Notes under the pieces: generated by a model
What the model was told of the DNA's origin: nothing
The model's database searches: none
The model's input: only the letters and a program-made list of their open reading frames with translations
Shown: positions 18,207-24,692 of the stretch, piece after piece
How positions within the stretch are numbered: position 1 is the stretch's first letter
Layout of the letters: each line of letters starts with the position of its first letter
Virus record (IMG/VR): IMGVR_UViG_3300013132_000151
Location: 1-32,071 of that record
Strand: one strand, 5' to 3'
Origin: a virus
Length of the DNA stretch: 32,071 nt
Program-made: the position numbers and the translations under genes

Positions 18207-18644
18207 ATGCCGTATAAAACAAAAATTTTGCTTTCCAATCCCCATAAATACATGGGTGGAACTACGCATGTTTATACGAAATCCTTGTGGGAAAGAAAGT
18301 TTTGTAAATATCTAGACGAGACTGCAACCGTCAAAAAGTGGGGATATGAAAAAATTAAAATTCCATATCTTTCTCCCATTGACAAAAAAGTACATACTTA
18401 TTTTCCAGACTTCATAATTCTGACAGAAGAAAATGGTAAAGAACAAGTCTTCATAATAGAAGTCAAGCCAGTTAAACAAACAAAAAGTCCTGAGAAGAAA
18501 AAAAAGGCTACAAAAACTTATATGGAAGCAAAGATTCAATATTTAGTTAACGAAGCCAAATGGAATGCTACTAAGGTTTTATGCGAAAAAAATAATTGGA
18601 AGTTCAAAATTTTAACAGAAAAGACGCTATTCAATGCAAATTAA
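18207..18644 (+). CDS. 4: Head completion protein gp4-like (TnsA-like nuclease fold)
   Basis: gp4 helps close the packaged T4 head and is related to the TnsA endonuclease family. Visible features are LLSNPHKYMGGTTHVYTKSL, WERKFCKYLDE, IKIPYLSPIDKKVHTYFPDF, then IIEVKP: a PD...E-x-K catalytic arrangement with Asp at 68, Glu at 85 and Lys at 87 of the chosen start. I prefer the ATG at 18207 (MPYKTKILLSNP, 145 residues; T4 gp4 is 150), because relatives begin close to this KY/NPHKY block. An in-frame ATG at 18192 adds five residues, and the frame stays open further back into gp48 on the other strand. The last bases overlap the next start. Confidence 0.88.
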   Translation: MPYKTKILLSNPHKYMGGTTHVYTKSLWERKFCKYLDETATVKKWGYEKIKIPYLSPIDKKVHTYFPDFIILTEENGKEQVFIIEVKPVKQTKSPEKKKKATKTYMEAKIQYLVNEAKWNATKVLCEKNNWKFKILTEKTLFNAN

Positions 18645-19206
18645 CAGCTCAATTAATTACATAAAAAATAAGGTAGAAACTTATGGACTTCAAAGAAGCA
18701 ATCGCTTTGAAGTAAGTATTACAAGAAACGGCCAAGAAGTCGCTAATTCCATTCCGATGTTTTCAGTTCAATTCCCCAACAAATCAGTAGGAGTTATTGG
18801 AGATTTTACTACCGGACCAAATATTGGTAGAAATGTTCCGATCAACTTTGACTATGATAAAACAAGTTCATTGTTGATGACTATGGCCATTGATGCCAAA
18901 TGGACTAATTACAAAGCCATTAATGACTGGGTCGAAGATATCGTCAATGACGGATCTAAGCTAAATGGAAGTGGTACTGGATTTGCGGGTAATCGATATA
19001 CCTATGTAAATGATTATACATCTATTTTGGGTCAAGTTATAGTAGCCACTCTAAACTTACAAGATAAAATATCATCAACTTTTATATTTTCAGAGGCTTA
19101 TCCAATCGGCATTTTCCCACTACAATTTGGAGAAACAGAAAAAAATGCTGTTATGTTTGCAACGGTAGAATTTAATTTTAGAACTTATACATTTAAAAAT
19201 AATTGA
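18634..19206 (+). CDS. 54: gp54-like baseplate tail-tube initiator (tail tube family)
   Basis: The 190-residue protein has the tail tube fold pattern: SNRFEVSITRNG near 22, PMFSVQFPNKSVGVIGDF at 41-58, TMAIDAKWTNYKAINDWVED at 83-102 and a closing FATVEFNFRTYTF. The segment NYKAINDWV resembles NYRAMQDWV of T4 gp54, the initiator that sits between gp48 and the first gp19 ring; the tail tube protein gp19 shares the fold, so gp19 is the alternative. The gp4 gene overlaps its start by 11 bases and the gp26-like gene follows after seven, so it looks part of a tail-assembly operon with gp48 on the opposite strand. Confidence 0.68.
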   Translation: MQINSSINYIKNKVETYGLQRSNRFEVSITRNGQEVANSIPMFSVQFPNKSVGVIGDFTTGPNIGRNVPINFDYDKTSSLLMTMAIDAKWTNYKAINDWVEDIVNDGSKLNGSGTGFAGNRYTYVNDYTSILGQVIVATLNLQDKISSTFIFSEAYPIGIFPLQFGETEKNAVMFATVEFNFRTYTFKNN

Positions 19207-19213
19207 GGAATAT

Positions 19214-19885
19214 ATGTCATATTTTGAAAAAAGATTACCAAAGTACAAAGCAAAATTACTAAATGGCAAAGAACAATATTTCAGACCATTCTTAGTAAAA
19301 GATGAAAAAAATCTTGCGATCATAAAAGAAGAATCCAGAAATGATCTAGTAATCAAAACTGTGATGGATTTAATTAATGATTGTTATGATATGCCACTCA
19401 GTCCTAAAGCTGAACTCGCTTTAGTGGAACAATGCTTTTTATTTCTAAGAGCAAAGTCGATGGGAGAACAATTAGATCTAGAAATAACTTGCCCGACTAC
19501 TCAGGAAAAGCACAAGATCAGTCTTAATGTTTTAGATCATAAGATAAGTCTCATTGAAGGCAAGACTTTAATGATTGGTAATGGAGAAGTAGTTACCTTT
19601 GAAAGTATTAAAGCCAAAGATTGTATCTCTTCGGAGCTTACAGTCGAAGAAAAGGTTGCTTTACATATTAAATCATTTGAAAAACAAGATGAGTATTTCA
19701 TTATGGATAATCTTCCTCTTGAGGAAAGAGTTGAAGTTCTTAAAAATTTAAAAATCGATGAATACAATAAAATAAAGTATTTTATAGAAAATAATCCAGA
19801 AATTTATTTTGAAGTTGGCTACACAACTTCTGATGGAGTTTCAAGAACAGCAATTATTGGAGAACATCTGCGTTTTTTTTCTTAA
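19214..19885 (+). CDS. 26: gp26-like baseplate hub/tail assembly protein
   Basis: The 223-residue protein belongs to the T4 gp26 family (Pfam T4_baseplate): YFRPFLVKDEKNLAIIKEE (22-40), then a block of helices and the LFLRAKSMGEQLDLEITCPT segment near 75-95. T4 gp26 has 208 residues. In related phages this protein acts during hub and tail assembly. A GAGGA ribosome binding site sits seven bases before the ATG. Its last codons run through a stretch of eight T bases (19873-19880) directly before the TAA, and the -1 frame after that run is open and shows a gp51/chaperone-like tail (see the next entries). The normal product stops at 19885. Confidence 0.85.
   Translation: MSYFEKRLPKYKAKLLNGKEQYFRPFLVKDEKNLAIIKEESRNDLVIKTVMDLINDCYDMPLSPKAELALVEQCFLFLRAKSMGEQLDLEITCPTTQEKHKISLNVLDHKISLIEGKTLMIGNGEVVTFESIKAKDCISSELTVEEKVALHIKSFEKQDEYFIMDNLPLEERVEVLKNLKIDEYNKIKYFIENNPEIYFEVGYTTSDGVSRTAIIGEHLRFFS
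19873..19879 (+). promoter_or_regulatory. Candidate -1 ribosomal frameshift site
   Basis: Zero-frame codons here read CGT TTT TTT TCT TAA. The heptamer T TTT TTT fits the X-XXX-XXX slippery pattern, so tRNAs could re-pair one base back with no mismatch and continue as TTC TTA ATT, giving FFLILDSENL. A stop immediately follows the site in frame zero, as in many frameshift cassettes. I did not find an obvious stimulatory hairpin within 20 bases. The alternative is that the true genome has one T fewer or more and the two parts are one gene. Confidence 0.6.
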
Positions 19886-20079
19886 TTCTCGATAGTGAAA
19901 ATTTAGTAGATAAGTATGTAAAATTTTTCAATCTTATCTACAAACATGATCTTCCGCTATCCGAGATTGAAAGAATGATTCCATGGGAACTTGATGTTTT
20001 CATATCACAAATCAAAGCATATCAGACGGAGAAAAAACTTAAAGCAGCATCAGCAAAAGGATATAACGAATTATCATGA
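19879..20079 (+). CDS. -1 frame extension of gp26, chaperone/gp51-like tail
   Basis: After a -1 slip the message encodes 66 more residues: FLILDSENLVDKYVKFFNLI, then a helical block with IERMIPWELDVFISQIKAY, ending NELS before the TGA at 20077-20079. The total fusion would be about 288 residues. No start codon in this frame precedes the first 30 residues, so independent translation is unlikely. The TGA overlaps the next ATG in an ATGA, as for other gene junctions here, which argues that the frame is real. The motif MIPWE-x-x-(V/I), in a short helical tail after a gp26-like body, resembles C-terminal parts of tail assembly chaperones (lambda gpG-gpGT logic). Whether it equals T4 gp51 is uncertain. 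Confidence 0.65.
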   Translation, partial: FLILDSENLVDKYVKFFNLIYKHDLPLSEIERMIPWELDVFISQIKAYQTEKKLKAASAKGYNELS

Positions 20080-20843
20080 ACGAAGAACCTAAGCCAACCA
20101 ACTTCTTTAAAATGATCCTCACTGAGACATCTTCAAAGCCAGAAGATGACACCAATCTATTGGAAAAGGAAAAGGAGCAACTATTAGAAGATCTTGATAA
20201 TAAAAAAATTACTCAAGAGGCTTATGATAAAAGACTTCAGGAGATAGAAACTGAACTCGCAAATAAAAAATCTAGCTACAAGACTGAAGCCAAACCAGTA
20301 AAAACTACTAATGATGTTACTGGTGAAAAAAATGAAAAAGAAGAAGCATCAAATGAAAAGGTAACTGAAGTTGTACCAAAAGAGATTGAGGAAAAAACTC
20401 CACCCCCTCCGAAGATCAAAGAAGCTAAAGTAAAAACTAAGGAGAAGGAATTATCGGTACAAGAAAAGAAAGAGCGTCAGGCTGAAAGGAATATGCCTGA
20501 GCAAGACAAGATCAAGGTTGAAACTAGATCTGAACAGCTTTCAGTTTACGAGCAAAAGGAAGACCTTGAAGAAGTCGTTATGCAGAAAATTCAGGAATTG
20601 AAGACAATTCAATCCGGAAATCCTATTAAGATCAATCAAGAAAAATTTGATCCACAGCAACTTATTTCAGATAAATCAGAGGCTGCATCAGCACCCACAA
20701 TTCCCGCCATTCTTGGTCAAAGACCAATTCAACCAAACCGTAATGAACAATCAACCCGGAGCCTCAATAGTATTGGCGACTCCGGGTTGATATTGCAGTT
20801 ACAAAAAGTTCTTGACGTTAGCTGGAGAAATTTAAGTTATTAA
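20076..20843 (+). CDS. Charged coiled-coil protein, unknown function
   Basis: The 255-residue protein is dominated by Lys and Glu. Residues 27-66 form a heptad-like helix (LLEKEKEQLLEDLDNKKI and LQEIETELANKK), followed by a disordered Lys/Glu/Thr/Pro region (TPPPPKIKEAKVK) and a second short helical block near 160. No catalytic motif is seen. The start overlaps the -1 frame gp26 extension in ATGA, with an AAGGAT ribosome binding site upstream. The stop overlaps the convergent gp32 gene by four bases. The position after gp26 suggests a tail or hub assembly role, for example as a scaffold-like protein, but this is inference. A strong hairpin lies in its last 90 bases (see terminator entry). Confidence 0.75.
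   Translation: MNEEPKPTNFFKMILTETSSKPEDDTNLLEKEKEQLLEDLDNKKITQEAYDKRLQEIETELANKKSSYKTEAKPVKTTNDVTGEKNEKEEASNEKVTEVVPKEIEEKTPPPPKIKEAKVKTKEKELSVQEKKERQAERNMPEQDKIKVETRSEQLSVYEQKEDLEEVVMQKIQELKTIQSGNPIKINQEKFDPQQLISDKSEAASAPTIPAILGQRPIQPNRNEQSTRSLNSIGDSGLILQLQKVLDVSWRNLSY
20751..20790. terminator. Hairpin inside the coiled-coil gene, probable gp32 terminator
   Basis: Perfect 11-base arms TCAACCCGGAG (20751-20761) and CTCCGGGTTGA (20780-20790) flank an 18-base loop that holds a smaller CAATA/TATTG inner stem. The stem lies about 50 bases past the gp32 stop on the minus strand, and on that strand it is followed by TTGTTCATTA, a modest T-rich tail. It could end the gp32 message, and may also act on the plus strand. 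It is encoded inside the last codons of the opposing gene because no intergenic space exists. Confidence 0.55.
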
Positions 20844-21706
20844 TTTTCCCGAGACAGACGTTCGAAGTATGCCATCGCATCTTCTGAATCTGAAGGACCA
20901 GACCGCTTAGGAGATGATGGAGTATCTTCATCCTCAATCGTCTTTGACTGAGCACCAATGTCACGGAGATCCCCGCCAAGAACATCGTTCATCTTCTTCT
21001 TGAGGTCTTCGTAAGTCTTGAACTCAGTCGGGTTGACAAACTCGTTAAGCTTGTTAAGGTTCTTCCACAGCGACTCAAGCTTCTCATCATCACCACGATA
21101 GAGTTCTGACTGAGAATCAAACTCAGACTTATCGTAATTGATGAATCCAGCGACCTTACGAATCTTCAACTTAAAGTTAGCACCCTTCCAGAAGTCAAAT
21201 GGGTTGATGGCTTCCTCATCCTTGAACTGAGGCTGCATAGACTCCTGAATCTTGCCAAAGATCTTGGTGCCATACTTATAGAGGAACATCTTGCCATCGT
21301 TGGCCGGATTAGCCGGATCACTGACAACTAGAATGTTTGAGATATAGGAAAGCTTGCGCTTACGATTACGAGCGATATCCTTGTCCTTTTCGATACCACT
21401 GTTCCAGAGTTCGCTGTTGCCTTCGCAGATTGGGCACTTCTGACCAATCGTGGTTGGGCAATTCTCAATGAGCCAGCCACCCTTGCCTTGGAAGGCATGT
21501 GAGTAAACCTTAGCCCATGGAATGTCTTCTCCGGGAGCAGCAGGAAGGAAGCGAATAACGGCATAGCCATTACCAGCCTTATCGACTTCTGGCTTCCAGA
21601 ATCGATCATCCTTATAGGATGCTTCCTTATTGAGATCTTCAATCTTCTTGGTTAGATCTTCGATGCTTGACTTAGAACGCTTTTTGAAATCACTGAAATT
21701 TGACAT
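20840..21706 (-). CDS. 32: Single-stranded DNA-binding protein gp32
   Basis: gp32 coats single-stranded DNA at phage replication and recombination forks. The 288 residues show a basic N-terminal arm FKKRSKSS (7-14) for cooperative binding, a zinc site with H70, C83, C91 and C94 (SHAFQGKGGWLIENC then CPIC), the OB-fold core with KLSYISNILVV and FKLKIRKVAGF, and an acidic tail DSEDAMAYF that in T4 contacts replication proteins. T4 gp32 is 301 residues. Codons are noticeably richer in G and C at third positions than in neighbouring tail genes, as expected for a highly expressed protein. Its leader carries a competing-hairpin element. It follows gp33 as in T4, though without gene 59 between. Confidence 0.97.
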   Translation of the reverse strand: MSNFSDFKKRSKSSIEDLTKKIEDLNKEASYKDDRFWKPEVDKAGNGYAVIRFLPAAPGEDIPWAKVYSHAFQGKGGWLIENCPTTIGQKCPICEGNSELWNSGIEKDKDIARNRKRKLSYISNILVVSDPANPANDGKMFLYKYGTKIFGKIQESMQPQFKDEEAINPFDFWKGANFKLKIRKVAGFINYDKSEFDSQSELYRGDDEKLESLWKNLNKLNEFVNPTEFKTYEDLKKKMNDVLGGDLRDIGAQSKTIEDEDTPSSPKRSGPSDSEDAMAYFERLSREN

Positions 21707-21737
21707 ATAAAACCTTTCCCAAGGAACTACCTTGGCC
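21707..21737 (-). promoter_or_regulatory. gp32 leader with two competing hairpins
   Basis: Read on the minus strand, the leader contains CCAAGG (21735-21730), a five-base loop, CCTTGG (21724-21719), then GAAAGG and the ATG. The first two elements form a six-base-pair hairpin just upstream of the ribosome binding site (AAAGG, about 21717-21713). The same CCTT can instead pair with the AAGG of the ribosome binding site, with a GGGA tetraloop of the GNRA type between. The two hairpins exclude each other, and one would hide the ribosome binding site. T4 gp32 is known to repress its own translation by binding its leader. A switch of this kind is inferred, not shown. Confidence 0.55.
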
Positions 21738-21764
21738 TAATGAGAGTATGATACAGTAAAAAAT

Positions 21765-21992
21765 TTAAAAGGGAAGTCTAGACTTGTTGTTTTTAACAAT
21801 ATTTAGTTCCTTGCCCTCAGCCGAAAGCTTTTCGATTATCGGTCTGGAAATAAGCTTTGCAGCTGCTTCCGGTTCGATATTATATTCTTGTGCTGTGTTA
21901 AGAACAGCATCCAAATAGCTTGAATTGTGTTTAAGCACATAATCTTCCACTTTTTTGGAAAATTCATTTTTGTGTGAGATGTCTATGAGCAT
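21765..21992 (-). CDS. 33: Late transcription co-activator gp33-like
   Basis: T4 gp33 bridges the host RNA polymerase and the sliding clamp for late transcription and binds the polymerase beta flap through a hydrophobic C-terminus. This 75-residue protein matches the T4 core: KKVEDYVLKHNSSYLDAV (13-30), YNIEPEAAAKLISRPIIEKL (37-56) and a C-terminal SRLPF. T4 gp33 has 112 residues; the N-terminal part before the first helix is missing here. It lies directly upstream of gp32, as in T4. An AGG ribosome binding site is visible about nine bases from the ATG. The presence of gp33 implies clamp-dependent late promoters elsewhere in this genome. Confidence 0.85.
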   Translation of the reverse strand: MLIDISHKNEFSKKVEDYVLKHNSSYLDAVLNTAQEYNIEPEAAAKLISRPIIEKLSAEGKELNIVKNNKSRLPF

Positions 21993-22027
21993 TATATAAC
22001 CTATATATTACTGAAACTGGAGATAAA
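21993..22027. promoter_or_regulatory. Divergent start region of gp33 and the downstream plus genes
   Basis: The 35 bases between the divergent starts are almost entirely A and T on the gp33 side (TATATAACCTATATATTA) and carry a GGAG ribosome binding site for the plus gene (22019-22022). The octamer TATATATT (22002-22009) has two mismatches from the T4 late -10 sequence. A promoter for each direction must lie here or inside the flanking genes, but I cannot choose a precise one. Confidence 0.35.
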
Positions 22028-23092
22028 ATGGCAGCTGATACTGACGACAATGTAACTATTGTAGCATCTGGAGGAAATACTGCAAGCATCGCCACGGATT
22101 ATGGCACTACCGGGGACGCTGGCACATTCCTCACCCACCATGTTCAAGTAAATAAAATTGCATGGGGAAGTGATACTACAACTAATAGAGTGAGTGCTAC
22201 AAGTCCACTTCCCGTTTCTCTATACGGAATTACAGGTGGACTTACTTTAAATGCAATATCAAACGCCTATGTCAGAAATGTTTCTGGCACATATCTTGAA
22301 GTTGCTGGTATTTCTGGAGCCGCAGTTTCAGTTACTGATTCTGGGGCAAACACCAAGCTAACAACCATTTCAAATTCTCTTAATACAGGATCTGGTACTA
22401 CATTTGGTGTTCTAGTAAATACTCTTGCCGATACCTTCACTACGGGTGGAGGTGGTTACGTTCAGTCAGCCAGTACTGCATATCCCCTGTTTACGAAGAT
22501 AATTGGTGGAAACACCACAGCTTCTGCATCGATAGACACAAGTACTGGTGTGAATGCCCTTTACGTTTCGTTGGCTGGAGGATCCTTCAGCATCACCGCA
22601 AACTTAGCATCTACAGTTGCGGTTATCAACGACGTTTCATCACCCCTTAAGATTCAAGGTTATACGGGTGGAAATCCAGTAATTGTAACTGGAACAACCA
22701 TTGAATCTACACTATCCACGATAAGCACAAATGCCGCATATCTTGGAAATACTATAAACACAAATGTTGCTAATATTTCATCTTATCTTTCTGGTGGTAC
22801 AGGAAAGATCAAGACCATGCCTGAGTTGGTATCCACAGTATCAACGGGTTCCTTGGCTACTACTACTTCATTCCAAAGACTTACCTCAATCACTAGCATC
22901 GGCGTAACCTATGGAGTGCAAATTAAATCAGCCGCGTCAAATAGATACTCAGTCTATGTCACTGGCAATACGGGAGCAACTGGATTCCAGATGGATCCCG
23001 GTGAAAAGCTTTTCATCGAAATATCAAACCCATATAATCTTTTCGTAAAATCTGACACAGCTGCAACTACCGTATATTACCTAGCATACTAA
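22028..23092 (+). CDS. Ser/Thr/Gly-rich virion-type protein, unknown
   Basis: The 354-residue protein is very rich in Thr, Ser, Gly, Ala and Val and has no cysteine. It has regularly spaced strands with short turns (for example SPLPVSLYGITGGL at 59-72 and YVSLAGGSFSITANLASTV further on) and a possible C-terminal domain from about 265 to 354, ending DPGEKLFIEISNPYNLF and a short strand. This composition is typical of phage head decoration or fibre proteins. The ribosome binding site (GGAG) is good. It is followed after three bases by a gene with similar composition, so the two likely form a structural pair. No family recognised. Confidence 0.8.
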   Translation: MAADTDDNVTIVASGGNTASIATDYGTTGDAGTFLTHHVQVNKIAWGSDTTTNRVSATSPLPVSLYGITGGLTLNAISNAYVRNVSGTYLEVAGISGAAVSVTDSGANTKLTTISNSLNTGSGTTFGVLVNTLADTFTTGGGGYVQSASTAYPLFTKIIGGNTTASASIDTSTGVNALYVSLAGGSFSITANLASTVAVINDVSSPLKIQGYTGGNPVIVTGTTIESTLSTISTNAAYLGNTINTNVANISSYLSGGTGKIKTMPELVSTVSTGSLATTTSFQRLTSITSIGVTYGVQIKSAASNRYSVYVTGNTGATGFQMDPGEKLFIEISNPYNLFVKSDTAATTVYYLAY

Positions 23093-23095
23093 AAA

Positions 23096-24325
23096 ATGCA
23101 TTTTTCATCTCCCTCAAGTTATGCCTTCGTGGAAGTGCGTGGTGCTACCCTATACGGCATCCAACTTTTACAATCAGATGAGTATAGCTTGTACAATAAA
23201 CGGCTCAAATGTAGCCCTCAGTTTGTTTATTTTGACAGCTTCAATAAAGTTTTAATTGACTATAACGAATGTCTTCAAGATAGTGATTTCGAAGAACTTA
23301 GTCTATTCTTCGGAGGATTGACTGCTGGTTATACATTTACAATTTCAGGTGCTGATTACTTAGATGAGGCAGAAGTAATTGATGCTAATCTTGGTGGAAC
23401 ATACACCTTTGATTCTTATGTAAACAACATTGTAATTGCCAATGTAGTTACCATTGAAGATATTGATAATCAAATAACGAAATATAATAGAGATTATTTT
23501 TTACAACCTCCGCAATTTAATCGCATTTCAGGATTATCGGGTACGACTTACAACGTCATAAAAAATGTTCTGGGTAGAGAACTTCTCAATAATCTTGGTT
23601 TATATTACGGGGATTTTGTCAGCATTGATGGCTCAACCCTAAATCCCGGATACATCGGCGTATCCTATGTAAAAACTCTTGACAACGGGGAAGAACTTCT
23701 GTTCTTAACAGATTCTGTTATTAATGAAAGTTATATCGGAGAACAACTACAGTTTAAAGTATTCATGCGTGGCGTTAATGATCTTTCAAAATCATCAGAT
23801 GATACTGAAACTGGATCTTCAAAGCTTTACGATGCCGAAGGAACATTCCTTGAGTGTTTTGAAAATCAAACTGAACTGCAATCATATTTAAGACAATTTA
23901 AGTATCCTGCGGCCTATACCGAAGATGTTTTCTCGGTCGGTGGATCGTGCGATACTGGTTCAGCCCTAGCGACAAATGTCGTTCTAGGAACAAATTTTGA
24001 CCAAATTTACAAAATAAGTGTCAGTGGGATTGGCATCATCTATTCAAATAATTTGACCAATTTCCCAACATTAAGAAGAAATGTCATTTATAAATTTGAT
24101 ACATCACATGCTAGCAATTACGGATATTCATTGGTTTTTGAATCTTTAACTTTGGATGCCGTAGAACAAGCTTTAATAAATTCAAATACATCATATTATG
24201 GAGTTCCGGGTAAAAATGGCTCTTTTGTAATTTTAAATACGACATCCACATTCCCGGATAAAATTACTGTGAGACATTCAACTGATGCGGTTGCCTCAAG
24301 AAAAACCATAAATATAACGAACTAA
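23096..24325 (+). CDS. Structural-looking protein, unknown function
   Basis: The 409-residue protein mixes beta-strand sequence (YTFTISGADYLDEAEV, TFDSYVNNIVIANVV) with Tyr/Asn-rich stretches and a short helical region near 255-275 (FLECFENQTELQSYLRQFKY). It has only four cysteines and no visible catalytic motif. The C-terminus ends KTINITN. The start codon lies three bases from the stop of the preceding gene, so translation is probably coupled. A virion or tail accessory role is plausible from neighbourhood and composition alone. No family recognised. Confidence 0.8.
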   Translation: MHFSSPSSYAFVEVRGATLYGIQLLQSDEYSLYNKRLKCSPQFVYFDSFNKVLIDYNECLQDSDFEELSLFFGGLTAGYTFTISGADYLDEAEVIDANLGGTYTFDSYVNNIVIANVVTIEDIDNQITKYNRDYFLQPPQFNRISGLSGTTYNVIKNVLGRELLNNLGLYYGDFVSIDGSTLNPGYIGVSYVKTLDNGEELLFLTDSVINESYIGEQLQFKVFMRGVNDLSKSSDDTETGSSKLYDAEGTFLECFENQTELQSYLRQFKYPAAYTEDVFSVGGSCDTGSALATNVVLGTNFDQIYKISVSGIGIIYSNNLTNFPTLRRNVIYKFDTSHASNYGYSLVFESLTLDAVEQALINSNTSYYGVPGKNGSFVILNTTSTFPDKITVRHSTDAVASRKTINITN

Positions 24326-24326
24326 T

Positions 24327-24692
24327 ATGATAAACTTCAAAAAACATCCAAAAGGCTTTTATTATAAAATAATTTCCGAAAATCAAGTAAAAGTAGGATA
24401 TCAAGATATTGTATTTTTACTTTCATATAGCCCGGAAGGTGATATTTTAAATATTACTTCCGATGATATTAATAGTATTCATAATAACCAAAATTCTATG
24501 GTTGTTGCTCTAACTGGCCTTTTACATTATGAAGTCATGCTTGCACCAGAAAAAATAATTTTTCATCTGAAAAGAGATGACAATGTGCTAGAAAAGGCGA
24601 TGTTAGCACACCATTTAACTCTTGGATATTCTGCAATTGAAGGTAAAGAAAATCAATTTGGTAAAATAATTTATTTGGAATATTTAAAATGA
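24327..24692 (+). CDS. Small unknown protein
   Basis: The 121-residue protein opens MINFKKHPKGFYYKIISENQ and appears as a small alpha/beta domain with alternating hydrophobic residues (VKVGYQDIVFLLSYSPEG at 22-39) and helices in the second half (EKAMLAHHLTLGYSAIEG). One base separates its ATG from the upstream TAA, and its stop overlaps the next ATG in ATGA, so it is expressed with both neighbours. I recognise no family. Its small size suggests an accessory or assembly partner of the larger proteins beside it. Confidence 0.75.
   Translation: MINFKKHPKGFYYKIISENQVKVGYQDIVFLLSYSPEGDILNITSDDINSIHNNQNSMVVALTGLLHYEVMLAPEKIIFHLKRDDNVLEKAMLAHHLTLGYSAIEGKENQFGKIIYLEYLK

Noticed and set aside
19873-20079. 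Treating the gp26 tail as a pseudogene or simple sequencing error
   Set aside because: The -1 frame keeps a sensible protein and an ATGA junction with the next gene. A homopolymer error is still possible and is stated in the finding, but decay is not supported.
21328-21642. Second minus-strand frame of 104 codons inside gp32
   Set aside because: It overlaps gp32 in another frame on the same strand; gp32 is certain from its zinc site and length.
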